From an uncultured Bacilli bacterium (GTDB taxonomy: Bacteria > Bacillota_I > Bacilli_A > ML615J-28 > CAG-313): a stretch of DNA of 47,549 nucleotides. The notes below the pieces were generated by a model. That model was given only the letters and a program-made list of their open reading frames with translations, did no database searches and was not told the origin of the DNA. Both the position numbers and the translations under genes were made by a program. The stretch spans positions 1 to 47,549 of the forward strand of contig CAKONV010000016.1 of the NCBI GenBank assembly GCA_934098295.1. Direction: 5' to 3'. Numbering within the stretch: the stretch's first letter is position 1; each line of letters opens with the position of its first letter. Positions 7,682 to 17,409 of this stretch are shown here, piece after piece.

Positions 7682-8662
7682 ATGAAGATAGGTAATATAG
7701 AAACAAAAAATAATATCTTTTTAGCTCCTATGGCAGGTGTAACAACACCCGCCTTTCGTACTATATGTTTAGAAAAACAAGCAGGGCTAGTATATGCAGA
7801 AATGGTTAGTGATAAAGGTTTATGCTACGAAAATAATAAAACTTTAGAAATGCTTGATGTTTGGGAAAATGAACATCCAATAGCAATGCAAATTTTTGGT
7901 TCAACCGTAGAAACAATGGTCAAGGCTGCAAAGATGGTTGATCAAAATTCTAAAGCTGATATTATTGACATTAACATGGGGTGCCCCGTTCAAAAAGTAG
8001 TTAAAGCTGGCTCAGGTTCTGCATTGTTAAAAGATCCTAATAAAATATATGATATAGTTTCAGCTATTGTTGAAAACGTAAAAAAGCCAGTCACCGTAAA
8101 GATTAGACTTGGTTGGGATCACAATTCTATCAATTGTGTTGAAGTAGCTAAATTAATTGAAAAAGCCGGGGCAAAAGCAATTGCTGTCCATGGAAGAACT
8201 AGATCCGATATGTATAATGGTACTAGCAATTTAGATTATATCAAACAAGTAAAAGAAGCTGTGAAAATACCCATTATCGGAAATGGTGATATTAAAGATA
8301 TAGAATCCGCTAAAAAGATGTTTGAATATACAGGATGTGATGCCATCATGATTGGAAGAGCTGCTTGTGGTAATCCTTGGTTATTTTCAAAATTAAATGC
8401 TTATTTTTCTAAAGGAATTATAATTGATAATCCTACTAAAGAAGAAATCATATCTTTAATGTTAGAACACGCAAGGCGCCTTGTAACTTTAAAAGGAGAA
8501 TATGTTGCTTTGGTAGAAATGCGTACTCATGCTGCTTGGTATTTAAAACAATTGATAGGAACTAAAAAGTATCGTGTCGATGTCGTTAGTGTCAAAAGTT
8601 TAGAAGAGTTAGAGAAACTTTCAAAAATCATAATTAATGATATAAATGTATACTCTAAATAG
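7682..8662 (+). CDS. dus: tRNA-dihydrouridine synthase
   Basis: 326 residues from ATG 7682, preferred over an in-frame ATG at 7667 because GAGG (7669-7672) is nine bases before it and the family starts at MKIGNIETKNN. It is a flavoenzyme (FMN, NADPH) that reduces uridines in the D-loop of tRNA. Motifs: LAPMAGVTTPAFR, INMGCPVQKVVKAGSGSAL with the catalytic Cys (C101), and IAVHGRTRSDMYNG. The pattern is DusB-like, the usual Bacillota form. It is the last gene of the dapF run, and a strong terminator follows. Confidence 0.93.
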   Translation: MKIGNIETKNNIFLAPMAGVTTPAFRTICLEKQAGLVYAEMVSDKGLCYENNKTLEMLDVWENEHPIAMQIFGSTVETMVKAAKMVDQNSKADIIDINMGCPVQKVVKAGSGSALLKDPNKIYDIVSAIVENVKKPVTVKIRLGWDHNSINCVEVAKLIEKAGAKAIAVHGRTRSDMYNGTSNLDYIKQVKEAVKIPIIGNGDIKDIESAKKMFEYTGCDAIMIGRAACGNPWLFSKLNAYFSKGIIIDNPTKEEIISLMLEHARRLVTLKGEYVALVEMRTHAAWYLKQLIGTKKYRVDVVSVKSLEELEKLSKIIINDINVYSK

Positions 8663-8687
8663 GAAAAATTTAAATAATAAAATTTAG

Positions 8688-8755
8688 ATGCTTTTTAATG
8701 AATATTCTTTTTTTAAAAGAATTAGTAATTAAAAAGCATATTTTCTTTCTTTATT
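8688..8755 (+). terminator. Intrinsic terminator after dus
   Basis: A perfect 12-bp stem, ATGCTTTTTAAT (8688-8699) with ATTAAAAAGCAT (8728-8739), encloses a second hairpin (ATTCTTTT / AAAAGAAT). A T-rich tract follows. Confidence 0.75.
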
Positions 8756-8770
8756 TACTATATTTATAAT

Positions 8771-9481
8771 ATGAAGAAGTATTTAATTCTAATGTTGTCT
8801 TTTTCTTTTCTCTTTCTTTTCAGTTGTAAAAACGAAAGGGATACAATTGTTTATGCCGATCAAATATATTGTGTCGAAGATCTAAATACATCATCATTAG
8901 AACTAGTAGTAAACATTTATTCATCACCTACGATAGAGTCTTTATATATAAAAAATGATTCTTTGATTAAAAAAAGTACTCTTTTATATAAGAATTTAAT
9001 AAAAATAAATAATAAAGATTGGGTGCTTTATCAATACCAAATAAACTTTTCAAAAGAAATACTTTTTAAAAAGAATTTAATTTTAACCGATGGTAAAAAA
9101 GAATATAATTTAAATATTGGCAGTTATAGAGTAATCGAAGTACCTGCATCATTTTCTTCTATTACTGTAAGTGTAAAGATAAAAAATAATGATTTTGATA
9201 TATATATTCATAATTCAATGGATAGAACTATATATCTTACAAAAATTGAAAACTATCTTAGTGATGGACTATCACTAGATTTATCGATGATATCAGTAGG
9301 GGATATTTATATTTACACAGATAGTATTAAAAAAATTGTCGGCAGTAAGATTAATTATGAAAATTATAAAAGCATATCAGGTATTATTAAATTAACATTT
9401 ATGAGTAACTTAAAAACTTATGTCGTGTATGCTAAGTATCAACAAACAAAAGACTTAGAAACCATTCTAGAATATTTTTAG
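8771..9481 (+). CDS. Putative lipoprotein of unknown function
   Basis: 236 residues with a lipoprotein signal: MKKYLILMLSFSFLFLFSC, modified Cys at 19, followed by a charged tail. The rest is beta-rich and polar with no recognised domain. No Shine-Dalgarno sequence is visible before the ATG. A TATAAT lies directly upstream (8765-8770), so the message could be leaderless or the real promoter could be elsewhere. It stands alone between two terminators, convergent with hflX. Probably a surface-anchored protein; no function is proposed. Confidence 0.7.
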   Translation: MKKYLILMLSFSFLFLFSCKNERDTIVYADQIYCVEDLNTSSLELVVNIYSSPTIESLYIKNDSLIKKSTLLYKNLIKINNKDWVLYQYQINFSKEILFKKNLILTDGKKEYNLNIGSYRVIEVPASFSSITVSVKIKNNDFDIYIHNSMDRTIYLTKIENYLSDGLSLDLSMISVGDIYIYTDSIKKIVGSKINYENYKSISGIIKLTFMSNLKTYVVYAKYQQTKDLETILEYF

Positions 9482-9490
9482 GTATAAAAA

Positions 9491-9528
9491 AGACGATGAT
9501 AAGAAAAAAATCTTATCATCATCTTTTT
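9491..9528. terminator. Bidirectional terminator between the lipoprotein gene and hflX
   Basis: GATGATAAG (9495-9503) pairs with CTTATCATC (9512-9520). A-rich DNA before and T-rich DNA after let it act on both converging transcripts. Confidence 0.75.
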
Positions 9529-10837
9529 ATTTTGTTATTTCATATTGTTTATATAATTCATATAAATGTTTACTTAAAGAAACTTCAATGTAGATACCAT
9601 CATTTAAATAATTAGTGACAGTTATGTTGCCTTTTGATTTTAAAATGTTATATATATTACCGCTAGAAAAAGGAATCAACATTTTTGTTGTGATAATATC
9701 GCTATAAAGAGTATTATCAATATAATTTAATAATTCATCAATACCTTCTAGGGTTTTATTAGATATCTCCAACATAGGTTGATAAGTAGTAGGAATAAAA
9801 ATGCGATTAGTTACTAAATCTAGCTTATTATAAACATATAAAGTAGGTATATCGGCAACCCCTAACGATTTTAAGACGTTAGTAGTTGTTTCAATTTGCC
9901 ACAACAAATAAGGAGAATTAGCATCAATAACATGAACAATTAAGCTAGCTTCCTTGATTTCCTCTAAAGTTGATTTAAAAGATTCAACGAGGTGATGAGG
10001 AAGTTTATTAACAAAACCAACGGTATCAGTAATTAAAAAATCATGATTGTTGGGAAGAACTATTCGTCTTGTCGAAGTTTCTAATGTCGCAAACAACATA
10101 TCTTTGACAAAAACTTTTTTCTCTTCTCCCCCATTTAATTTTTCTATAATGGTATTAATGGTTGAAGATTTACCAGCATTAGTGTACCCAACAAAAGCAA
10201 CTATTTTCATTCCATTTTTGGCACGAGATTTTCTTGATGTTTGACGATCTTTAACAACACTTTCTAGTTCTTGTTTTACTTTAACAATACGTGAACTAAT
10301 GTATCTTCGATCTAATTCTAATTTTGTTTCACCACTACCCCTTCTAGCACCACTACCACCGCTACTTCCGCCTCCAGTTCTTGATAGATTTTTTCTTTTT
10401 CCAACAAGACGAGGAAGCATATAATTTAAATTGGCTAATTCTACTTGTAAACTCGCCTCTTTTGTTTTTGCTCTTTTAGAAAATATTTCTAAAATAAGCA
10501 TAGTACGGTCAATAATTTCCACATCAAGAATATCGGCAATATTAGAAAGACAAGCAGGACTTAGTTCATCATTAAATACAACACAACTTGCATCATAAAT
10601 GTCTACTAAATTTTTTATTTCAAAAATTTTGCCACTACCGACATAAGTAGCATTATTAGGATGATCTAATAATTGTATTACTTGTGATACCACACTAAGG
10701 TTACAAGCTTCACACAAACTTGCTAATTCTTTCATTTCGTAATTAAATTCTTCGGTTTCTTTTTGACTAACTCCTACAATAATAGCCTTATCATTTATAT
10801 TTAATGAATTTTCCATTTTAAACAAACTTTGGTACAT
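9527..10837 (-). CDS. hflX: GTPase HflX
   Basis: 436 residues on the minus strand; the only clear minus-strand gene. HflX is a ribosome-associated GTPase that splits stalled or hibernating ribosomes under stress. The N-terminal HflX domain (ATYVGSGK, VVFNDELSPA) is followed by the glycine-rich linker RTGGGSSGGSGARRGSGETK. The G-domain has G1 GYTNAGKS (residues 217-224), G3 DTVGFVNKLPHHLVESFKS and G4 YNKLD. Length is normal. The start MYQSLFKMENS has no obvious Shine-Dalgarno; the internal ATG at residue 8 is an alternative. Confidence 0.93.
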   Translation of the reverse strand: MYQSLFKMENSLNINDKAIIVGVSQKETEEFNYEMKELASLCEACNLSVVSQVIQLLDHPNNATYVGSGKIFEIKNLVDIYDASCVVFNDELSPACLSNIADILDVEIIDRTMLILEIFSKRAKTKEASLQVELANLNYMLPRLVGKRKNLSRTGGGSSGGSGARRGSGETKLELDRRYISSRIVKVKQELESVVKDRQTSRKSRAKNGMKIVAFVGYTNAGKSSTINTIIEKLNGGEEKKVFVKDMLFATLETSTRRIVLPNNHDFLITDTVGFVNKLPHHLVESFKSTLEEIKEASLIVHVIDANSPYLLWQIETTTNVLKSLGVADIPTLYVYNKLDLVTNRIFIPTTYQPMLEISNKTLEGIDELLNYIDNTLYSDIITTKMLIPFSSGNIYNILKSKGNITVTNYLNDGIYIEVSLSKHLYELYKQYEITK

Positions 10838-10934
10838 TATTTTGGCTTGTTTTAAAAGTCATTTTAATATACATTCCTTTCTTTCAACGTTAACTAAATA
10901 TTTTAAAAAGAACTAATTAAAGTGTGATTATAAA

Positions 10935-10962
10935 TTTCTTAACACATCTTTTGTATTATAAT
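10935..10962 (+). promoter_or_regulatory. Possible promoter for the Clp-like ATPase gene
   Basis: TATAAT at 10957-10962 with a weak TTTCTT 16 bases upstream. No CtsR-type direct heptad repeat or CIRCE element is seen in the 213-bp gap, so classical heat-shock control is not supported. Confidence 0.35.
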
Positions 10963-11050
10963 ATCATAAGAAGGGGGAAATTTCTATTTTTTTAATTTAT
11001 AATTTTTAGTGGATCCTAATATAATTAATTAGAGAACGGAGGATAAATAA

Positions 11051-12985
11051 ATGCTAGAAACTTTTAGCACAAGGGCTGTTCAATTAATTGATGAAGCTAA
11101 AAAAATAGCTCAAGAAGAAAAAGAAGAGAAGGGCGAAAAATTAAAGGTTGGCACTTTTTATTTGCTTATATCGATGGCTAAAGCGAAAGATACTATTTGC
11201 CATTTTCTTCTTGACGAACAAAACATATCTTGTGAAAAATTATACGATAAATATAAAGAATTGTCGGATATGGAAGAGGCACAAAATATTTTTACAACCG
11301 AATTTGAAGAAGTTGTTTTGAAAGCTACTGATGTATCTGAAAAAGTAAATTGTGAGTATGTATATGATGAGCACCTATTTTACGCACTATTACAACTAGA
11401 TAATACTGCCGTTAAAGTCTTAAAATCTTTAAACATAAATATTAATAATTTAATGGATGATATTGAAGATATATTTAACTTTTATGGTAAAAGTGCTATT
11501 ATTATTCCCAAAGAAGAAAAGAGTAATAAACTAAACTGTTTAATAAATCTTTCAACATCTAAAAAAGTTCATCCTTATATACCAAGGAACAATTATATAA
11601 AAAGAATAATATATATATTATCTAAAAGACAAAAAAATAATCCCTTAATAATAGGATCGGCTGGGGTGGGAAAAACGGCTTTAGTGGAAGGATTAACAAC
11701 GAAAATATCAAAAGAAATTTATCAATTGGATTTAGGAGTGTTAGTGGCCGGAACTAAGTATCGTGGTGAAATGGAAGAAAAAATTATCCAGGCTGTTAAA
11801 TTTGTAGAACAAAAAAAAGCTATTCTTTTTATTGATGAAATTCACAATATTGTTGGAATGGGATCAAATGAGGGAAGTTTAGATCTAGCTAATCTTTTAA
11901 AACCATATCTTACAAAAGGAAATATTCAAATAATTGCTGCCACAACTTTAGATGAATACTATAAATATATTGAATCAGATCATGCTTTAAGTAGAAGATT
12001 TCAAAAAATCTTTATCGATGAACCATTAAAAAGTGATACAATAAATATCTTAAAGGGAATTAAAGGCACTTATGAATCATATTACAAAACTGAAATTTCT
12101 AATGAACTTATTACATATATTGTTGAAAACACTGATTTATTTTTACCGCTTAAAAAATTTCCAGACAAGGCTATCGATGTTTTAGATGAAACTTTATCAA
12201 GGTATAAAATTACTGGTGAAGATAAACAAAAAATAGCTAAAGATGTTATTTTTGATATGGGAGGTCTTTTTGTCCTTACTACGGAAGAACTAAAAAAAAT
12301 TGAATTAAATTATAATGAATTAAAACCATTTTATTTGCGAATGAATTATCCTATACAATCTCTTAATAACCTAGGTGTAATAAGAGTTGATGATAATTTT
12401 AATATTGATTTATTAATTAGCGATTTATCAAAAGTGTTTTCTTTAAAAAAGGAAATGGTATTAACATTAGATTTAGAAGATTATCAAAATAGAGAATCAA
12501 TTCAAGACTTAATAGGTTCATCAAAAGGATATGTAGGATACGAACAAGGAGGCATTCTTTATAATCATCTTCTTAAATACCCTTTTTGTTTAATATATTT
12601 AAAAAACATGAAAAATGCTTCAGCGTATGTAAGATCATTTTTCAAAAATTTATTTAAAAAACAAATGGTAATTGATTCTCATTCAAGGCTAATAACACTT
12701 AAAAACACAATGTTTATCGTTAACGATGTTAAAGAAGAAAATAACGTAGGTTTTATAGACACAAAAAGAAATAACACTTATGAATATGAAATTAATACAT
12801 TAGAAAACAAAACGGATGAAGAATTATGTAAAAAATTAATTCAACAAAATATAATTATCAAAGGATTTGAAAAATTAACATATGAAAAACAAATAAATCT
12901 TTTCTTTAAAGCCATTATTATAGGGGAAGGAACATACGATATTAAACAACAAAATAGTCGTTTAGAATTAATAAAAGTAGAATAA
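11051..12985 (+). CDS. ClpC-like AAA+ protein with degenerate second ATPase module
   Basis: 644 residues, against ~810 for ClpC. Start has GGAGG seven bases upstream. The N-domain (FSTRAVQLIDEAKKIAQEE...) is followed by an intact D1: Walker A GSAGVGKT (202-209), Walker B AILFIDE (D262, E263) and ALSRRFQKI as arginine-finger region. The D2 equivalent is recognisable from LIGSSKGYVGYEQGG (ClpC LVGSPPGYVGYEEGG). But Walker A is missing, the Walker B LLDEIEKAH is replaced by YLKNMKNAS, and the C-terminal part is short. VGF (566-568), the ClpP-docking tripeptide of ClpC, survives at the expected place. It may be an adaptor-like or D1-driven unfoldase for ClpP. The family call is firm; the function is inference. 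Confidence 0.8.
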   Translation: MLETFSTRAVQLIDEAKKIAQEEKEEKGEKLKVGTFYLLISMAKAKDTICHFLLDEQNISCEKLYDKYKELSDMEEAQNIFTTEFEEVVLKATDVSEKVNCEYVYDEHLFYALLQLDNTAVKVLKSLNININNLMDDIEDIFNFYGKSAIIIPKEEKSNKLNCLINLSTSKKVHPYIPRNNYIKRIIYILSKRQKNNPLIIGSAGVGKTALVEGLTTKISKEIYQLDLGVLVAGTKYRGEMEEKIIQAVKFVEQKKAILFIDEIHNIVGMGSNEGSLDLANLLKPYLTKGNIQIIAATTLDEYYKYIESDHALSRRFQKIFIDEPLKSDTINILKGIKGTYESYYKTEISNELITYIVENTDLFLPLKKFPDKAIDVLDETLSRYKITGEDKQKIAKDVIFDMGGLFVLTTEELKKIELNYNELKPFYLRMNYPIQSLNNLGVIRVDDNFNIDLLISDLSKVFSLKKEMVLTLDLEDYQNRESIQDLIGSSKGYVGYEQGGILYNHLLKYPFCLIYLKNMKNASAYVRSFFKNLFKKQMVIDSHSRLITLKNTMFIVNDVKEENNVGFIDTKRNNTYEYEINTLENKTDEELCKKLIQQNIIIKGFEKLTYEKQINLFFKAIIIGEGTYDIKQQNSRLELIKVE

Positions 12986-13048
12986 AAATAAAATAAAAGA
13001 TGATTAAGAATAACAAAGATGCAAGAAGATAATTTTATTTGTAAAAAA

Positions 13049-13088
13049 TAAAGATAAAGTTAGGTATCAATTAACTTTATCTTTTTAA
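13049..13088 (+). terminator. Intrinsic terminator after the Clp-like gene
   Basis: AAAGATAAAGTTA, a 9-nt loop and TAACTTTATCTTT followed by TT; a perfect stem of 13 bp. Confidence 0.75.
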
Positions 13089-13095
13089 ATGGTTA

Positions 13096-13104
13096 TGGTA
13101 TAAT
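13096..13104 (+). promoter_or_regulatory. Extended -10 promoter for the helicase-cdaA-ispDF run
   Basis: TGGTATAAT (TG at 13096, TATAAT 13099-13104) with only a weak -35. It lies directly after the terminator and about 35 bp before the ATG, which has GAGGTGA as ribosome binding site. Confidence 0.5.
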
Positions 13105-13139
13105 ATACCTATATCAAGTATCAATAGATGAGGTGAACT

Positions 13140-16100
13140 ATGAGAAAAATGGGTGCTCAATCATATAACATTCAATCTCTTAATACACATTTACTAAATA
13201 TCTTAGAAGAAAATTATTACATTGAACTTGGAAATGTTGATGTAAACATAATTTCTAGGTTATTAAATGGTGAAACTATTTTTTTAGAAAAATTATTTTA
13301 TTCTCCAATATTAGTAAATGGTTATGGTAAAATTAGTAATGAAGAAGAAAATGATGAAAGTTATCAAATAAATTATTTATATAGCCTTCACCAAAGATCA
13401 TCCTCTAATAAGTTTATATTAACTTGTGGTATTGTGAAATATCGTGATAATTTAAAATTAGAAAAGTTTGCACCAATAGTATTAATGCCATTAGACATTA
13501 ACTATATTACTAGAAAAGTTTGTTTAAGTGGTGATGTGACTTTAAATAGTGTTATTTTGCGATACTTTAAGAAGAATAATTTATTGCCTGATGAAAAGAA
13601 AGTAGAAATGGATAATCTTCGTAACTATAAAATTATGAATGTTATTGATATTGATAATGTTTGTATAGCTTTTAAAAATATTATGGGATTAGAAGTTGCT
13701 ACAGATAATTATTTAACTATTATGGAAATCGAATATCCTGATTTTGTAGATAATAAGGGATTATTTGCAGTACAACGTTCCTTATTTGAGACCAGTGACT
13801 ATGAAATAACTAAAACATATATTAATAATATTAAATCAATCTTACCAGCTAATATCATCCAAAAATATATAATTAATAAAGCTCATCAAGGTGAAAACTT
13901 TGTAGTTGATGGAAGATTAGGAACAGGAAAAACATATACAATTATTAACATTATTGCTGATCAAATATTAAATGATAAAAAAGTTTTATACTTAAATCAA
14001 GATCTTAATAATATCAATGATTTTAGAAGAAAATTAAAAAAATTAGGATTAGAAAAATGTACATATAATCTTACAAATAATATTTGGAGTATCGAAGAAG
14101 AAAAAGAACTTGATGTAACAAGACATGGCGATTTTGATGCCAGTTCCATTGAGGAATTACAAGAATATCAAAACATCTATAATCAAAAGTTTCATGGCTA
14201 TCCATATAGTTATATTATCGAAAAATTAACGATTGAAAAATTGAAAGGTAATGATAAAGAAATACCACTTGAAAAATCGTTAGAAAGACATGAAGTTGAA
14301 CATATTTATAAATGTTTAAAATTAATTGAAGAACAATTAAAACAAGTTGATAATTTTCCTTCTAATCCTTGGTCGACATTACTTTCATCAAAAAGTGCAC
14401 CAACAATACCAGAAATTATTGAACGTACCAAAGCTTTTTACAAAGTTGAAAAAGAAATTATATCAGTTTTAGATGAATTTACAAAAAAATATAAATTTAA
14501 ACGTATAGATAATATTATTGATTTTAACCGTTTAAACGATGAAATTGTTAGTTTTACAAATATTAGACCTCTAAAAATTTGGTGTAATGATTATTTTTAT
14601 GAAAAAGCGGTTGTGGCATTAAATGAAATATCTGCTTTCTCAGATCGACATTACAATGATGATAATTACTATAAAGACAACTGCGTTGAAACATATGAAC
14701 CCGGAACAATTGCTAAACTATTGAAGATAATTACTAATAAGCACTATGAAATAAAAACTCATACAAGTGAAGATGTAAAATATGTTGATAGAATATTAAG
14801 TAGTGGTGAGGACTTAAATAATTTATCTAAAAATGCTAAAGAATGGACTACATCATCATTAACAACTTATGAAAGTCTTGAGAAGTATTTTTCTTTTGAT
14901 AACCTAAATGAAGATGTCTTTACATTTTTGGTAAAATACTATAATTTACTTTCAAAATCAAAAGTATTGCCAGACTGGTATCAAGAATTTTTAGATGACC
15001 CTAAAAAAATAATTGATAAAAGTAAAGAAATATCCGAAAAATTCGGTGACTTGAGTAAAGTACACAAAAGCTTTATTGAATATATTTTCTTAGACAACTT
15101 TAAATATCATGAAATATCCGAAATTTATAAAAATAAGCATCCTAATTGGCACCTTAAAAAAATAGTTGACTTATCAGGATTAAAAAGAAATCATCGTAAT
15201 TTTACGAGTATTTGCAAAGATATTCAAACATATTATGAACTTGGAACAGCCATTAAAGATTCTATGCCAAAATATAATGGAAATAATGATGAAAAATTAT
15301 GGCGTGACTACCAACTATTTGTTAATTTTGTGGCCTCTTTAACACCTTGGGAAATAAAAACTCTTTCAACATTTGTTAAAGAAGAACAAAAAAATGATTT
15401 TTCAAGAATGAAAGATATAATAAAACTATTGGAAGTAAATGCTACTAATTATTCTAAGGTCAAAGAATTTAGCGATTCCTTTGATTACTATCATATTGTC
15501 GTTGGTGGTTCTAATTTTATAGAATTAGTAAATTCAATTAAAGATAATTTAAACTATTTAGACAAAGTGATTGCGGCTAGGGATGATATTATTTCTATAT
15601 TCAAAAAAGGAGATAATGTAACAACCTTAGATTGTTTAATTTTAAACGAAGTAGATAAAGATTATAAAGATTGTATTAAAAACTTTGATAACAAATCAGC
15701 ATACTATAAAGGACTTTTTGGTAAATCATTTAACGGATATGATACACATGTAACAGGCATTGGACAAACAATTGACCACTTTGAAAACTTTTTGAAAAGA
15801 GTTGAAAAAAACAATGTTATACTGAACATTTTAACTAACGAATCTGTAAGCGTTAAAACCCAAAAAGAATATGATGCTTTTATTGAATATTCTACTACAT
15901 TTGTAAACTTATACAACGAATGGTATCAAGCTTTGAGAAGATTTTCTACTTGTTTCTATGGTGGAAAAATGTCAATGCAAAATAAAACCTTCCAAGAAAA
16001 TTTACTTATCTTAGAATATTATGTTACAACAATGGATCAAGTAGAAGCTGTTGCTAATATAGAATATGAACTAGATATATTCTATGAATATGGTCTAAAA

Positions 16101-17405
16101 GATTTACCTAAGGGAATTCAAGAGGGACGATACAGCAAAGGAATTGCCAGTCGTTATATTTACTCAACAATGAAAAAATATTATGATGAAATTCACGATG
16201 GTGGATTTGTTGATTTTACAATCAAAGACTTTGAAGACAAGATTAACGAACTACATACCTTAGAGAAAAATCTATGTGAAAATAACTTATTAAATTTAAG
16301 AGATTATTTGAATAATTACCAAGAAAAAAGAAAATTCAATTTGTTCATCCCTAACTTGGATTTAGAAAATTTAATGCCATATCAACGTATATTTATCGGT
16401 GACATTACAACACTGAATAGTAATCTTAACTTAAATCATTTTGATTTAGTAATAGTTGATGATGCTCATCTTTCAACAGCTAACAAATATAATAATATTA
16501 TTAATGCTAACCATGTTTTAGTTTTTGGTGATTGTTCTTTCCAAACATCGATTACCAACTCACTTATGCAAAGAGTTGGATATGAATCTATTGTACACTT
16601 GTACAAAAGATATATCGAAATGCCATCATTATTTAATAATAAATGGGAAGTAAGTAATCAATATATATATTATCCAAACATGAAAGTAGATGTTAGAGGT
16701 TTTAATAGTATTGATGAAATGGTTGAAGAAATTGTTGATCACTATAAGAAAAATAAGATTTTAATTAATATCATTGTGGACAGCCCTATAACAAGAAGAA
16801 AGGTATTTTCTTCTTTAGTAAATTGCTTGCGAAAAGATTATTCTGTTGAAGAAACCTTGAACATCATTAATTATCCATTACAAATAATATCTTCTAGTGG
16901 TGATGCCGCAAGACTGAGTGATGAAACATATATATGGTATCCCGACTTAATAAACCATGATGAAATGTACGATAATTTACTAGTTAGAAATTATGTTATC
17001 GCTAAAGAAAGCATTCAACTTTGTTATTTAAATGATAAAAACATTCATACAAATGAAAAATTAGAAACCGAAATTGAAGGATTAATTGGAAAAAATGATA
17101 TTCGTCAAAATGTTATCGATGGAGTTGCTAAGGCCTTATATGACAATTTGGTTAAAAGAGGCTTAAAACCAGAAATCGGTTTTGGCCATATTGATGTAAT
17201 ACTTAGAAATAAAAATAAAAATATCGGTATTTGTATAATTGGTAAAAGAACGGATGGCAGATATTCTATAGTCGATGATTACTTATTTTATGTCTATGAA
17301 TATCAAAAACGTGGATGGGAAATTTTAAATTATACGATTGATGAATTATTCAAAAATTTTAATGTAATTATTAATAGAATATGTAATGATTATGATAGTG
17401 AGTAA
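13140..17405 (+). CDS. Giant DUF4011-type helicase-nuclease, motifs partly degenerate
   Basis: 1421 residues. The N-terminal region (TCGIVKYRD...APIVLMPLDI...VCLSGDVTLNSVILRYF) resembles the DUF4011 module found before superfamily-1 helicases. Walker A is DGRLGTGKT (257-265), followed by NIIADQILNDKKVLYLNQ. A very long helical insert follows. Motif II is VIVDDAH (D1107, D1108, H1110) in place of DEAS/DEAQ, then VLVFGD for motif III. The C-terminal ~100 residues fit the Vsr/restriction-endonuclease-like tail of this family (VAKALYDNLVKRGLKP, IDVILRN with D1352, GWEILNYTIDELF). There, the usual catalytic GIExDG is CIIGKRTDG, so the acidic residue appears lost. Related proteins occur in defence islands, but here it heads a housekeeping run. 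ATP binding is likely; nuclease activity is doubtful. Confidence 0.65.
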   Translation: MRKMGAQSYNIQSLNTHLLNILEENYYIELGNVDVNIISRLLNGETIFLEKLFYSPILVNGYGKISNEEENDESYQINYLYSLHQRSSSNKFILTCGIVKYRDNLKLEKFAPIVLMPLDINYITRKVCLSGDVTLNSVILRYFKKNNLLPDEKKVEMDNLRNYKIMNVIDIDNVCIAFKNIMGLEVATDNYLTIMEIEYPDFVDNKGLFAVQRSLFETSDYEITKTYINNIKSILPANIIQKYIINKAHQGENFVVDGRLGTGKTYTIINIIADQILNDKKVLYLNQDLNNINDFRRKLKKLGLEKCTYNLTNNIWSIEEEKELDVTRHGDFDASSIEELQEYQNIYNQKFHGYPYSYIIEKLTIEKLKGNDKEIPLEKSLERHEVEHIYKCLKLIEEQLKQVDNFPSNPWSTLLSSKSAPTIPEIIERTKAFYKVEKEIISVLDEFTKKYKFKRIDNIIDFNRLNDEIVSFTNIRPLKIWCNDYFYEKAVVALNEISAFSDRHYNDDNYYKDNCVETYEPGTIAKLLKIITNKHYEIKTHTSEDVKYVDRILSSGEDLNNLSKNAKEWTTSSLTTYESLEKYFSFDNLNEDVFTFLVKYYNLLSKSKVLPDWYQEFLDDPKKIIDKSKEISEKFGDLSKVHKSFIEYIFLDNFKYHEISEIYKNKHPNWHLKKIVDLSGLKRNHRNFTSICKDIQTYYELGTAIKDSMPKYNGNNDEKLWRDYQLFVNFVASLTPWEIKTLSTFVKEEQKNDFSRMKDIIKLLEVNATNYSKVKEFSDSFDYYHIVVGGSNFIELVNSIKDNLNYLDKVIAARDDIISIFKKGDNVTTLDCLILNEVDKDYKDCIKNFDNKSAYYKGLFGKSFNGYDTHVTGIGQTIDHFENFLKRVEKNNVILNILTNESVSVKTQKEYDAFIEYSTTFVNLYNEWYQALRRFSTCFYGGKMSMQNKTFQENLLILEYYVTTMDQVEAVANIEYELDIFYEYGLKDLPKGIQEGRYSKGIASRYIYSTMKKYYDEIHDGGFVDFTIKDFEDKINELHTLEKNLCENNLLNLRDYLNNYQEKRKFNLFIPNLDLENLMPYQRIFIGDITTLNSNLNLNHFDLVIVDDAHLSTANKYNNIINANHVLVFGDCSFQTSITNSLMQRVGYESIVHLYKRYIEMPSLFNNKWEVSNQYIYYPNMKVDVRGFNSIDEMVEEIVDHYKKNKILINIIVDSPITRRKVFSSLVNCLRKDYSVEETLNIINYPLQIISSSGDAARLSDETYIWYPDLINHDEMYDNLLVRNYVIAKESIQLCYLNDKNIHTNEKLETEIEGLIGKNDIRQNVIDGVAKALYDNLVKRGLKPEIGFGHIDVILRNKNKNIGICIIGKRTDGRYSIVDDYLFYVYEYQKRGWEILNYTIDELFKNFNVIINRICNDYDSE

Positions 17406-17409
17406 AGAT

